A DNA stretch of 64,000 nt from Cercophora sp. LCS_1 (lineage: Eukaryota > Ascomycota > Sordariomycetes > Sordariales > Lasiosphaeriaceae): positions 1,414,589-1,478,588 of the forward strand of contig JAPZLL010000007.1 of NCBI GenBank assembly GCA_036250225.1, in the 5' to 3' direction. The notes below the pieces were generated by a model. That model ran no database searches and was not told where the DNA came from. It was given only the letters and a program-made list of their open reading frames with translations. The translations under genes and the position numbers were made by a program. This document shows, one piece after another, positions 52,828 through 62,965 of this stretch; within the stretch, counting starts at the first letter, position 1; the number at the start of each line of letters is the position of its first letter.

Positions 52828-54931
52828 TTTGGCGGTTCCCTGGTTTGCGTTGGGATCGGTGGTGAACTGGGATGCAATGTCGGGGCCCTGGTTCTTATGT
52901 TTCTTTGGCGTTGGTTTCTCGGCATATTGGTCTTGACGAAATGCCACATTCGGTAGTGTTCTCTCTCACCCGTTGACCTATTGAGATTGGGGCGGTTAAT
53001 TTTCCAAGCTTGGATTGAGAGCGTTGACTTGTGGAGTAATTTAGCCATGACGAGACGGGAAACTGCCGACATTGTGGGGGACCGCAATCTATCTCGCCCA
53101 AAAAGGAGGCCACATGAGCAGCCTAGATTAATCCGGGGTGTGAATACGGCAGCTGTGGATCAGAGCCAGTCTTTTTGTCTTTTGGGTAGTCTGGGCTGGC
53201 TTGAGTTGCATTTTGAGAAATTTATACTGGTCTTGATTCCTGGATCAAAGATACATCGAAACGTTGCGTTCTGGGCTCTTGGGCTCGGTTGGTGGAATGC
53301 GAAACAACGGAGGGGCTGCTCCATTTGTTGATAGCGGTGATTTCTGATCCATGATTTCGGTATCGTGCAGTTGCATACGACATGGCCGTTGACCCTCGGA
53401 ACTTGAGAGACGTCAGAGGTTGACAAGACAATGATTTTGGCCTCATAAACCTCTTCACCAAAACGACATCCTAGAGAAGACAGGAAGCATTCAAATTCGC
53501 AGCCCGCCAGCACCTAAACGATTACTGCATCAATAACCCGCCCAACCTTGATCTGTGGTAGTGAATAATCCCTGTTGTCATCCGGCGTATGGTGGAAGCT
53601 CAATCTGTCAGCGGATGCGTAACACCCTGCCTCAGGTTCTGCACTGAGCGTCAAGGGGTCCCCAAATTCCCAGCACTGTAAAACTAGCACTGCTCCATCT
53701 TGTGTCACCAAGAGTTCGACCATTAAACCTCTGAGTGGAGGCGAGGGCAGATACTTATGTCGATAACCCCGCAGAAAACAGCGGCTCAGACAGTCTTTGC
53801 TATGGCGACTAGGTTCGAGTAGCTTCCCGCCGTCAATCGGCAGTTGGTTGTAACGAGGTCTTGAAAACCCGCACGACAGACCGGTATTGGCTGGTTGTCA
53901 GACACGACCTCACAATAGTGGCAAAGTCGTGTTGATTGTGTCGTTGCCGGAGATCAGACGCGAGGAGAAACCGCTCACGACGGCAAACAGAGCAGCCTTC
54001 ATACCTGTCAGGGCGTTGATGCAGGGGACGAGGTCCAAGTACCCCCCGCACCCAATTCCTGGAGGTATACAGGTCGCCCATCCTCGGTTGTGTCGCTCCT
54101 ATCTACTTTTCGGTGATTCGCTTTCAGATAAAAAGAAACACCAAGATTGCGAGAGCCAAAACTTCAATATGTCAAAACGCAGACTAGAACCTAATAGTGT
54201 TACGCTGCGCAAGACAAACCCTGTGAACTGACAGGAGGTCCGCGGAATTTTATAACGAGCTCGGCCACCCCGTTTGCCAGAAGACACGACAGTCGGCCGG
54301 GACTCTGCTCTCAAGGAACTTTTTCAGTCAAAATCCAAGGTCAACCTCCTCGACCTCGCCAACCTCTACCAATCTCCAAATTTCAAAGCACTCAGGACCA
54401 CGCAAAAAACCATGCAAAAAGACAATAATCCATTGCAGCCTGCGGGTAATGAAGCCAGGCCTTGCTATTCTCATTTCACCAATTGCGCCCTTCCTCATGA
54501 CACCGACAAGGTACCTACTTTCAACAAATGAAGAAAGTCCCAAGCGTCCGTCTTGAGGAAGAGACAATAGAGCTAAATCAAACACTCAAGACGCTCAGAA
54601 ACACAATCTCTTTCGTTGGGAAATTGTAAGCGACAACCCGAATCCTTCGCTCCACTTAATTATCCAATGAAACACCAACCAAAAGTGCGGATGCGCGAAC
54701 CCGTCCGTCGATCGCCCCGGCTGGCTCCACCGCAAACACACCCGTATCCGTATCGCCAAAAGAGGCCGTGAGGCCGTGTCACAACGCAATTTCCTCCAGG
54801 CAGAACCACTCCACCGGGGATCTAATTATATATCCCCACCGACACCCTCGCGTCTCTCTCTCCCAAACAAACGTCTGTCCTCCGTCAACGACAACAACCA
54901 CGACCACTACCACCACCACCAAATCATCAAA
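52828..54931. other. 2.1 kb intergenic region
   Basis: Promoter of the second AA9 gene at left and a pyrimidine-rich leader of the GPI-type gene at right (CCACTACCACCACCACC). Two adjacent in-frame minus-strand openings at 53160-53723 are separated by one stop and are discussed as a finding. Confidence 0.4.
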
Positions 54932-55624
54932 ATGGCCGTCCTTCTCCTCGCCAGCCTCCTCCCAGGCGTGGCGTACGCCTTGAATCCCCTTCTCCCTCGA
55001 GCCACAGCACCACCAGCGACACCGACATCTGCTCTCACTCCCAACCTCTGCATGTCTGCGTTCGAAATCGTCTACTCGGAAGCCCCAGCAATTGAAACCT
55101 ACCCGGCCGAAATGGTCGACTGGTTTGATGCAGCCTTGCAATCCCGCGTAACGACTATGCCGCCCAATTCCCTGTGCGAGATCAACGAGTTGGCAAAGAC
55201 GCTGAGCGCGCCGGATGAGGTCAGGGACGCGTACTCAAAATACATTAGCGACATCACCGAGTGGCAGAGCGACAACTGGAGTAAGGTGCACAGTATGGCG
55301 AGCGCGAGCTGCAAGGGCGATATCGAGGCGCAAGCTGGATTGGAAGGCATGGTTATGACGGACCGGAAGGACTGCGAGAGATGGAGGAGCAAGTATATGG
55401 GTCGTGGTGGCGGCTACGAGGAAACGTGGAGTGACGTTGAGTCGGAGGCGAGTGCCACGAGCGATAGCCAGAGTGGAACGGCGACACTTACGGGGTCATT
55501 GACGGGGACTGTGGCGACCGGCGCGGCCGTGACGACAACCGGTGCGGCGAATGCTGGTTCGAAGGTGATAGGGATGGCTGGGGTCGTGGTGGGAGGCATG
55601 ATGGGTGCTCTCGCTGCTCTGTGA
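54932..55624 (+). CDS. Secreted, probably GPI-anchored, cysteine-containing protein
   Basis: Single exon of 230 aa from ATG 54932. This start is preferred over an upstream in-frame extension because it begins a clear signal peptide (AVLLLASLLPGVAYA, about 1-16). Four Cys lie in a compact middle domain (NLCMSAFEIVY, SLCEINELAK, ASCKGD, KDCERWRSKY). Then comes a long Ser/Thr/Gly/Ala stretch (residues ~165-210) and a hydrophobic end (IGMAGVVVGGMMGALAAL), which together look like a GPI-anchor signal with an omega site near the Gly/Ala/Asn cluster. It is therefore likely a cell-wall or plasma-membrane surface protein. No family name can be given. Confidence 0.75.
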   Translation: MAVLLLASLLPGVAYALNPLLPRATAPPATPTSALTPNLCMSAFEIVYSEAPAIETYPAEMVDWFDAALQSRVTTMPPNSLCEINELAKTLSAPDEVRDAYSKYISDITEWQSDNWSKVHSMASASCKGDIEAQAGLEGMVMTDRKDCERWRSKYMGRGGGYEETWSDVESEASATSDSQSGTATLTGSLTGTVATGAAVTTTGAANAGSKVIGMAGVVVGGMMGALAAL

Positions 55625-55647
55625 GAGTGGTTTCAATGAAGAGCCCA

Positions 55648-57945
55648 TTATCTCATTTCGATGGCGGATGTTGGACCAATAATCTCTTGTAATGCTACCA
55701 TTTCGTCGTTCTCCTCGTGGGGGACGACTCGCAATGATGCCCTTCCTATATCGCGCTCTTTTTGCAGTCCATAAAGTGATTCAAGAGGCGGTCGTTGCAG
55801 GGCAGCTGCGAGGAATCGCAGTGTCGAGGGCCGCCTTGTTCTGAAGAGAACACTCGCCAGTGGACGAAGGAATGCCACCACGCAGCCGAGTATGGCTACG
55901 GCGGCCGCAAACTTGAAGGTGCGGGTTTGGCAGTCATAGGCCCAAACTCGCAGAGATTTTGAAACCGTAAAGACGGGCTTGAGAGGGTCGTCCGTCGTGT
56001 TGGTCAAGGCGTTGGTCGTTGTGTAGTTGATGAGGGTCATACCGTGTTCGACTGAAACTGCGTGCATAGTTGCAAAGAGAGTCAATCCGTAATCGCTATC
56101 ATTGATCAATAGCGGAGGTGGTCCAACGTTCTTGAGGGCGTATACAAGGTTGACGGCTGCCGGGCGTGTCCCTTCGACCGAGCCCGACGGCTGGTCAACG
56201 GACCAGGCAGCCAAAATCCAGTCTGGGTGGAGAGAAACTTCGCTACTGTTGAAGTCGGCAGGAACTTCCAACCGGACAATGCCGGCGAAATTTTGATCTG
56301 GAGATACGCTGATAGAGTAATCCGGAAATTCGACATATGCGGCGTCGGCGCAGAGAACCGTGAGGTTGCCGCCAGATGGCTGGGGCTTGCTGTACTCGAC
56401 AAACTGCACTGGTTTGCTTGAAACTTCAAGGTCTTCATGGATGCCGTCATCCAGGGCAAATACCGTTTCCCAATCACATGGTTGGCTGACATCGCCGGTT
56501 GCCAAACGTCCGCATGCAGCAGCACTGCTGTTGTCTGTAGTTGCGGTTGATTTGGTTGCTGCGTAGATATCGACCGAGATCTCGCTCGTGCCATCCGTAT
56601 CCCCAATTGAGAAATGAGAATGCACGACCTCATCTCCCCACCCAGACCCCGTACCAAAGCATGCAAACCAGTGAAGTCCCTCAGGTCCTGCGGCGAGATG
56701 GCATCGAACCGACCGTGCGTCTGAAACTCGGTATTCCACGACATTGGCAGTCCTGATGCACCTTGTGCTGAACCCGACACTGGGCGCTTTTCGATGCAAC
56801 ACAATGTCAAGTGTGTTTCGATACCGGTCAAAAAGCCTCTCATCCCGGGCTCGGTCCATCCTGTCAAGGGCCTCAAATTCATCCTCTGGGGTGTCAAAGA
56901 ATCCCTGAGAGGCCTGCACTTCGACGTAGTCCGCCGCAAGTTCAAACAGCGATTGCCGGAGCGGAACCCAGGAAATCCAGTCAGAGCTAACATCCGAACT
57001 CTTGGGGGAGGTTGTGTTGAGGGTGAACAACAGCCCAAGGTGTTCTGTGAAAACAGGGAGGGGAGACCATCCGTTGAAAAACCAATCTGTGCGCCACCTG
57101 TATCCAGACGAGAGTTCGTCGAAGGACGGCCAAAAAATGTTTGTGCAGCTATAATTCCGTGCTGGAACATCTCTAGCCTGAGCTTCGCAGACTTTTGGGG
57201 CTTGGGAGAGAGAGATGCTTTCGAACCGTTCTAATTGAGCTGCAGGTGCCGGAAACTTGGTCCAGGCTAGTTGTGGAATGAGGAGAACGGCGATCGCGGG
57301 CCCCATGAGGTTACAGAGAATACAAAGTAAAACGACGACACTGACGAAGCAGAGAAGTCGGATTCGAGCTTTGCCACGGCGAGATGCTTTGCAAGATGTC
57401 CAAAACGCGCGATCAAAGAGCATCGTCAAGTCGGCGACACTAATGTGGGTGAATAAATAGCTGAGTGGAAGACCCTTCTCGGCGGTCGCAAGCCGCATGG
57501 CCATGCTGAAGACAATGCTGGAGGCAATGATGACGAACCAGTCTTCGAGGGCCTTGGCGACAAACTGGAGGATGTTGAGGACCACGCGATCCTCCTTGTT
57601 GAGCTGCATGAGTCTTTCATGTCTGTTCGTCGTTTTGACTCCAAAAAGGTCGGGGAAGCAGAGTTCTGATGGGTTGGGAACTTTACAGCCGACACCGGCG
57701 CCGACGACAAAGCTGTGGAGGTTGAAGTAAAGGGCGAAGACGATGGGGACGATCCAAGCGAAGCAAAACAGGTCGAGCAAAAGCCAGATCTTTTTGTACC
57801 TCTCCAGCCGTTTGACCGCATGGCTGGGGATTGTCGGGATTGCGGGCTGTCCGTACCCGTGCGAGCACCGGGTCATAAGCGGGAAGCTGAGGCCATCCCG
57901 AGGTTGGACCTCTGGCGTGCCAAAATGACTTCTGGCGGAATACAT
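55648..57945 (-). CDS. Large fungal transmembrane protein of unknown function
   Basis: Intronless, 765 aa from ATG 57945. Hydrophobic spans lie near the N-terminus (IWLLLDLFCFAWIVPIVFAL; WFVIIASSIVFSMAM; LLCFVSVVVLLCILCNLMGP with AIAVLLI). A long loop of about 430 residues with many Cys and N-glycosylation sequons follows (NYS, NTT, NSS, NLT, NYT, NTT), so it is probably extracellular. A last span (FAAAVAILGCVVAFLRPLAS) leads to a short cytosolic tail. This layout matches orphan fungal 'transmembrane' families often found in gene-rich accessory areas. The stop is 23 bp from the stop of the convergent GPI-type gene, so their 3' UTRs must overlap. Confidence 0.8.
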   Translation of the reverse strand: MYSARSHFGTPEVQPRDGLSFPLMTRCSHGYGQPAIPTIPSHAVKRLERYKKIWLLLDLFCFAWIVPIVFALYFNLHSFVVGAGVGCKVPNPSELCFPDLFGVKTTNRHERLMQLNKEDRVVLNILQFVAKALEDWFVIIASSIVFSMAMRLATAEKGLPLSYLFTHISVADLTMLFDRAFWTSCKASRRGKARIRLLCFVSVVVLLCILCNLMGPAIAVLLIPQLAWTKFPAPAAQLERFESISLSQAPKVCEAQARDVPARNYSCTNIFWPSFDELSSGYRWRTDWFFNGWSPLPVFTEHLGLLFTLNTTSPKSSDVSSDWISWVPLRQSLFELAADYVEVQASQGFFDTPEDEFEALDRMDRARDERLFDRYRNTLDIVLHRKAPSVGFSTRCIRTANVVEYRVSDARSVRCHLAAGPEGLHWFACFGTGSGWGDEVVHSHFSIGDTDGTSEISVDIYAATKSTATTDNSSAAACGRLATGDVSQPCDWETVFALDDGIHEDLEVSSKPVQFVEYSKPQPSGGNLTVLCADAAYVEFPDYSISVSPDQNFAGIVRLEVPADFNSSEVSLHPDWILAAWSVDQPSGSVEGTRPAAVNLVYALKNVGPPPLLINDSDYGLTLFATMHAVSVEHGMTLINYTTTNALTNTTDDPLKPVFTVSKSLRVWAYDCQTRTFKFAAAVAILGCVVAFLRPLASVLFRTRRPSTLRFLAAALQRPPLESLYGLQKERDIGRASLRVVPHEENDEMVALQEIIGPTSAIEMR

Positions 57946-58465
57946 GGGAGGGGTGGAATTTGAGTAATTTAGAGTTTAGAGGCATCGAGCACCTAGCGCA
58001 GCGAAGCGAAACCAGGCAGGTGCCGGTACGTGCACGCAAAACTCACGCCGGGGTTTCGGTCTGATTTATCATGGCAGGTGCTAACTCCGTGCCTTCCCAT
58101 TTGATCTCACAATCTCCAATGAAAGTGCGAGGTAATCAGGCAGGTGTTCCCATCAGTCGCGTTATCAGTTGGGGCTGAGTCTTGACCGAATGTCTGCCTG
58201 TGTTGGAAGTAAGAGTCAAATTTTGATTGGACGATACTGTGGGAAATTCCGAAGGCTGGCAACAACTGAGGTAGGACAAGAACGCAGCGGGGGTGGTGTG
58301 CCCACGTCATCGCACACCTGATACCGACTTTCCTGTCCATTTGTGTGTGTTTGCACCATCGACGGAAGTATCCGCCTCAGGACTGCCCTGTCCAAGTCAG
58401 AGGTAGATGCTGTCCTCTTCCATCCTCTACCCTAATGCACTAGCTATATGAGTTGGATCAACTTC
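57946..58465. other. Spacer, promoter of the membrane-protein gene
   Basis: 520 bp between the membrane-protein start and the HET-ankyrin stop. No gene or repeat is seen. Confidence 0.4.
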
Positions 58466-61400
58466 TTAATCCATCATTGCGTTCAAATCCACGCCGCCGT
58501 CCATACCAAACTGTTCCGTCACTACTAGATCTGTCCAGATGGGGTTGCTGACTTGTTGGCTGTAGAATCCCATGTGATCACCGACGCTTTCTCGCGCACC
58601 TCGCCGTTTCAGAAGCTCAGCGAGAGCTTCATGTCCACCTTTGACAGCTAGACTGAGCGGTGTATCGTAACCATATTCCCAACGCACGGGTTCGTTGATG
58701 TTCAAATCCGGCACTTTGTCCAACAGCAAATCCACGACTGCAAGATGCCCTCCGCTTGCAGCATAGTGCAGCGGTGTCCAGTCTCCGTGTTGTCGCTTCT
58801 GGCCTTGGGGTGAAGAAGTCGCGTCAGCGCCATGCTCAAGCAAGAGACGGACAACAGCCACGAAGCCGCACCTAGAAGCGTCAAAGATCACACCAGGTGG
58901 GATATAAGCTCCCTTCGAAAGCAAGAGCTTCACTGTGGTGTCGTGTCCTTCAGCAGCAGCAAAGCTCAGAGATGTCTGCCCTGAATAATTCCTGCTGTTG
59001 ATATCGGGGTGGAAATGCGCGAGGAGTGTGTCAACCAGGTGATATTGACCATGCTCAGCAGCCCACTTCAACGCAGACGCGTCTCCGTCCAAGGTCCAGT
59101 CTGGAGCTTTCAGCTTGGCTTCGCCCCCAGGAATAGCCAGGTCCTTGGTGACAGTGTCGTAATCTGCCATCGCACGACAATGCAGCACTGACCACAGAGG
59201 TCTTTGGTCCCTTCTTGGGATGTCTCCACCACAGAGCAGGGCTACTACCTTCTGCCATTTGTTTGCAGCGGCCAGCTGTGATGGAATCCAGTGGTTGCGA
59301 TCCTCATCGTCGTTTCTAGCACCATTCTTGCCTAGTAAGCTGACCACCTCATAGTGGCCCCTCATCGCAGCAAAGTGGAGTGGCGTCCATCCAACAGTGT
59401 CGTCTCTGGCGTATATGTTCGCACCATATTGCAAGAGTTGCGCCACAATTATCTCATTGCCGTTCTCTGCTGCACAGTGTAGAGGCGTCCAACCGATAAC
59501 CTTGTCCACAGCCTCGATTTTAGCCCCTTGATCGAGTAGGAGTTGTACAACATCTTCGTGCCCATATATTGCAGCCAAGTGAAGCGCTGTCAGCCCGTTG
59601 ATGCCCTCGGCGTGAACTATGTCACCGTTGTCCTTGAGAAGCTTTGCAACGACGAGGTCAAATCCGTTCTCGGCTGCTATGTGCAATGGCAGGTTTCCGT
59701 TCTTGTCTTCGGCGGACACCAACGGCAGAGGCTCTGCTTTGAAGAAATCCAGGAGCCAGTTAACAACTTCAACGGACCCACCCCATGCCGCGTGATGGAG
59801 CGCAGACCATCCAGATTCGTCTCTGTACTTGTGGTCTGCGTAGTCTCTTTCGATACATTCTCGAACCTGTTCCAGGTTACCTTCTCTCGCTGCCAGCTGC
59901 AGGGCCTTATTGGCCCGGAGAACCTCATCGTCTAGTACCATATTGACCATGCGAGTCGGGACGGTCTCGTTCTCGTATGAAGACTCTTGTCCAATCACAC
60001 GATAGTCGAAGCCTAGGGGATTGTCACTGGAAGCCTTGGTGACTGTATCCCAAGCAACTTCGTGAGACTGGCTTAGCTGCTCAGTCCCATCGGGTCTTCC
60101 AAGTATCAAAAGCTTCATGTTGGGTTGTTCGACAACCTCCTCCCACTGCGAGTGAAAACGAAGAACGCCGATTCTGCGAAAACACAGCACCCTGGTCCGG
60201 TCACCTTGTGTGCTTGTCAAAACTTTATACATTCCCCTCACAAGCAGAGCCCGGTCTGTTTTTGCAGCTCTGCCTTGCTCGGTGAGAAGCAGGCACTCCG
60301 ACGGTCTTCGAAGAGCGTTTTGTAGACTTGCGCGAATGAGTGGATGTATGTCGTGCCAGATACAGTGTTTGTCAACATCCTTAGGAAGCTTGATAACTCT
60401 CCAGTGACCAACCAAATCCCCCTCGGGAGTAAGTCGAAGAGACCCGGTGGTGGCGACAGAGTCGAAGGGTATGTCGAAGATATTGATCGGGCACCAGCTG
60501 AATCCCTTTTCCAGTGTGGCTGAGTTGTGAAACAAATGCTTCGCGTCGATGATAACAAGCCTTTTCAGGATATTCTTGTATATATCCTGCTGCCACACGT
60601 CCTTGGTCCCACCACCAGACGTGGTGTCCACGCCAACCAAAAGCCCAGCAACGAACGCCATATCCTTGGGCCTCGACGTATACCTCGCACCAAGTGTCTG
60701 AAGGAGCCAGTCTAACGTCCACGTCCTGCGTACTCGCAACGTCTCAATCTTCTCTGACAACGTTTTATGCTTCGCGCGGTCCGAGGAACTCTCCGATGGC
60801 TTCGAGGTAAATAGAATCTCCCTGTCAAGGTCCTTTATCACCCCACCCGCAAAAATAACCTTGACCTTCTTCGACTCAGACAGCTCCAGTGCCGTCCACC
60901 CACGACTGAACCAAGGAGACAACACAATCGCAAAACACGCGGCGTGGGCGCTAGTCCACTTGCACTTTCTCAAAAACAAGTCATGCACCAGCGTGACCCT
61001 TGCATTCTGGAAATTCGCCGAAATGCCCTTAATCGCTTTCGACCTTGCCACTTTCTCCGATGGAATACTCAACGTATCCCACCAGATCCCCTCGCACCCA
61101 AACTGCACTGCGATTCTCTTGAAGAAGTTGAACAAGCACCGGTTTACCTCCCCGGCCTGCCACGCTCCGGCGCCGGTTCCATCAGACCAGACGTGTGAAA
61201 CGGCGAGATACGGGCGACCCTTGGGCAGTAGAGCACGACCGCAAAGATCCCAGACTGTCGAAGCTTCTTGACCCTTGTCGATTTTGTCAATGGCGTCCAG
61301 GAGGAGATGGCGTGGAAATAGGCCCTGAAGGCGGGAGCACGCGGTTTCGTCGCGGCATTCATGGCGCTGCGCAACGGCAGTGAAGTCGCGCTGTGAGTAC

Positions 61401-61606
61401 TCGCAAAAGGAGAAGGTGCATTGGGAGTGGTCATTTGAGTTGGGATCGCTGGGGTCCAGGGGAGGAAGGGAAGGCGAGATTGGGACGAGTTCGGGGAGCT
61501 TTTCGCCACAGGTTGACCAGAGACGGTCGGGGCAGAGCGAATAGGTTGTTGTGAGTCTTTCAAAGACGGAGACTAGGTCGTCATCTTCGGGGTTGCTCGT
61601 GCTCAT
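58466..61606 (-). CDS. HET-like domain plus ankyrin-repeat protein
   Basis: Single exon, 1046 aa from ATG 61606; the frame is open further upstream but without an ATG. Residues ~130-260 are a divergent HET domain: GRPYLAVSHVWSDGTGAGAW, GIWWDTLSIPSEKVARSKAI, NARVTLVHD, SPWFSRGWTALELSES. A linker of about 300 residues leads to roughly ten ankyrin repeats from residue ~575 (DESGWSALHHAAWGGSVEVV, NGLTALHLAAIYGHEDVVQL, VGWTPLHFAAMRGHYEVVSL, DWTPLHYAASGGHLAVVDLL). HET-ANK proteins are thought to couple recognition by repeats to a cell-death-type effector domain. There is no central NACHT/NB-ARC ATPase here. It borders the repeat-rich right end, a setting favouring rapid change. Confidence 0.9.
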   Translation of the reverse strand: MSTSNPEDDDLVSVFERLTTTYSLCPDRLWSTCGEKLPELVPISPSLPPLDPSDPNSNDHSQCTFSFCEYSQRDFTAVAQRHECRDETACSRLQGLFPRHLLLDAIDKIDKGQEASTVWDLCGRALLPKGRPYLAVSHVWSDGTGAGAWQAGEVNRCLFNFFKRIAVQFGCEGIWWDTLSIPSEKVARSKAIKGISANFQNARVTLVHDLFLRKCKWTSAHAACFAIVLSPWFSRGWTALELSESKKVKVIFAGGVIKDLDREILFTSKPSESSSDRAKHKTLSEKIETLRVRRTWTLDWLLQTLGARYTSRPKDMAFVAGLLVGVDTTSGGGTKDVWQQDIYKNILKRLVIIDAKHLFHNSATLEKGFSWCPINIFDIPFDSVATTGSLRLTPEGDLVGHWRVIKLPKDVDKHCIWHDIHPLIRASLQNALRRPSECLLLTEQGRAAKTDRALLVRGMYKVLTSTQGDRTRVLCFRRIGVLRFHSQWEEVVEQPNMKLLILGRPDGTEQLSQSHEVAWDTVTKASSDNPLGFDYRVIGQESSYENETVPTRMVNMVLDDEVLRANKALQLAAREGNLEQVRECIERDYADHKYRDESGWSALHHAAWGGSVEVVNWLLDFFKAEPLPLVSAEDKNGNLPLHIAAENGFDLVVAKLLKDNGDIVHAEGINGLTALHLAAIYGHEDVVQLLLDQGAKIEAVDKVIGWTPLHCAAENGNEIIVAQLLQYGANIYARDDTVGWTPLHFAAMRGHYEVVSLLGKNGARNDDEDRNHWIPSQLAAANKWQKVVALLCGGDIPRRDQRPLWSVLHCRAMADYDTVTKDLAIPGGEAKLKAPDWTLDGDASALKWAAEHGQYHLVDTLLAHFHPDINSRNYSGQTSLSFAAAEGHDTTVKLLLSKGAYIPPGVIFDASRCGFVAVVRLLLEHGADATSSPQGQKRQHGDWTPLHYAASGGHLAVVDLLLDKVPDLNINEPVRWEYGYDTPLSLAVKGGHEALAELLKRRGARESVGDHMGFYSQQVSNPIWTDLVVTEQFGMDGGVDLNAMMD

Positions 61607-61960
61607 TCTAACGGCGTGCGTTTGTTTGGCGACGGAGTGAGTGATATCGTGATGGGCGGTTTCGTGGTGGAGGTCGTAGGTGAGGGGCTCAATGAAGTTG
61701 AGGGGCTGTTTTTGATTGGTCCAGAACTGGGCGCCGCTGGTGCCTAACAAGTCAACCAATACAGTGCTTTGGTTTATCGCGTGACAACCCCAGACATGGT
61801 GGAGACACTTCTGTCTATTTTCAAAGACGAGCTTCGATCTACCAAGCCAAAGAGAAGACTAGCAGATATACAGATGTACTCTTGCCTTTTAATGCTGTGT
61901 TTCTATTCATTTCTCTTGATGTAAATGACCCCAGCAATCTATGAGGCCCATTTAACTAAC

Positions 61961-62058
61961 TGTTATGGCCTGCTCCAGGTACACTGAGGTGAGCCTGGTA
62001 AAGACAGATCGTAAGAGCGGACAGGGTCCAATGCTCTAAGTAGGGTGGGTGTAAGGTG
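61961..62058. mobile_element. LTR-like direct repeat, left copy
   Basis: Begins TGTTATGGCCTGCTCCAG and matches the segment from 63903 at 94 of 98 positions. The start with TG and the distance to the partner (1,942 bp) fit a retroelement LTR. A TATA-like TCTATATACC lies about 265 bp into it (near 62223), so the LTR may extend to there. The right copy leaves the window, so the full repeat length is unknown. Confidence 0.6.
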
Positions 62059-62249
62059 ACTAAGTGAAGGCTAGTACAACTCTCGAAGGGGGATATACTG
62101 TTAAGTAGATTGTAGGCTCTAAGGTCCCGGACAATGGGTCTCACTAAGCGGTGTTCAAAAACAATGTATTGCTAGCGTAAGGATCCAAGAGTCCTCACAC
62201 CGTTGTGGGCACAACTATTGTATCTATATACCTATTTAGTTTCCTAGTC

Positions 62250-62417
62250 CCCGGTCCCGAGCTTACTTATACTGGGACCTGGGACCCTTGTTATTAGTTC
62301 CGCATCCCGGGTCCCAAACTCAAGGTACTGGGACCTGGGACCATTCTGATCGGTCCGAGGTCCCGGGCCCCAGGCTTACCTGGCCCGGGACCTAGGTCTT
62401 TTCTCATTGGTCACGCA
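62250..62417. repeat. 56-bp tandem repeat with GGTCCC/GGGACC inverted pairs
   Basis: Three units start at 62250, 62306 and 62362 with CCCGG(G)(T/C)CCC. Each contains GGGACCTGGGACC or a variant about 20 bp downstream, so every unit can fold into a hairpin. ACTGGGACCTGGGACC is exact in units 1 and 2 at 56-bp spacing. Confidence 0.8.
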
Positions 62418-62449
62418 GGGCTTTGTCAGTCATTATACCTTCCTTAGGC

Positions 62450-62710
62450 CTAATAATTAGTGTTCTATAATTAGCCCATATTCTCTCTTTGAGGTTATAA
62501 CCTGAGTTGTAATACAATTTTCTCCTTTTAAAAGTCTGTAACCTAAAGGCCATTTTTCTAATCTTAAAAAGATATAATCTATACTTTTATACATTTCCTA
62601 ATTCTTTTCTTTTATATTGTCTATTTAATACAATATCTTATAAAGTTTAAAAAAGTCTAGTTTATTTATACTTGATAAAAAATATTATTTAAGTCTATAT
62701 TGACTTGGGG
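62450..62710. other. Strongly AT-rich tract
   Basis: About 260 bp dominated by A and T with many TA steps, unlike the GC-rich surroundings. It is consistent with old RIP on repeat DNA and has no open frame of note. Confidence 0.6.
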
Positions 62711-62783
62711 TGACGGCTAAGGAGAGCTGGCCTGCGGTTGCCTTTCCGTTTTTGTATATAGTCACGGTGGTGAGCAACAGGCT

Positions 62784-62804
62784 GTCACGTGCTCGGCACG
62801 TGAC
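62784..62804. repeat. Perfect inverted repeat GTCACGTG / CACGTGAC
   Basis: Two 8-bp arms around a 5-bp CTCGG loop, preceded by T to give TGTCACGTG. Fungal LTRs can start this way, so it may mark the 5' end of another LTR. The CACGTG cores are also E-box-type binding sites. Confidence 0.65.
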
Positions 62805-62900
62805 GCCTGGGCATAAGTGTTGCGCCAGCGCCTCAGATTTAGATTGAACAGAACAACTCACGAAGTTCCGGGGGGTGACGAGGTGCGTTGTTGTTGTTCT

Positions 62901-62965
62901 CCTATGTTGTTTTCCTACGTCGTCTTCCTACGTTGTTATCCTACGTCGTCTTCCTACGTTGTTAT
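62901..62965. repeat. 13-bp minisatellite, five units
   Basis: Five consecutive CCTA(C/T)GT(C/T)GT(C/T)(T/A)T units, alternating between two variants (CCTACGTCGTCTT and CCTACGTTGTTAT) after a first diverged copy. It ends in a CGTCGTCGTC run. Confidence 0.85.

Noticed and set aside
56106..57170. 354-codon minus-strand frame
   Set aside because: Different frame of the 765-aa membrane-protein gene on the same strand; no membrane or signal features of its own.
61607..61759. In-frame upstream extension of the HET-ankyrin protein
   Set aside because: The extension contains no ATG and would need a TTG start; the family-like N-terminus begins at the ATG at 61606.
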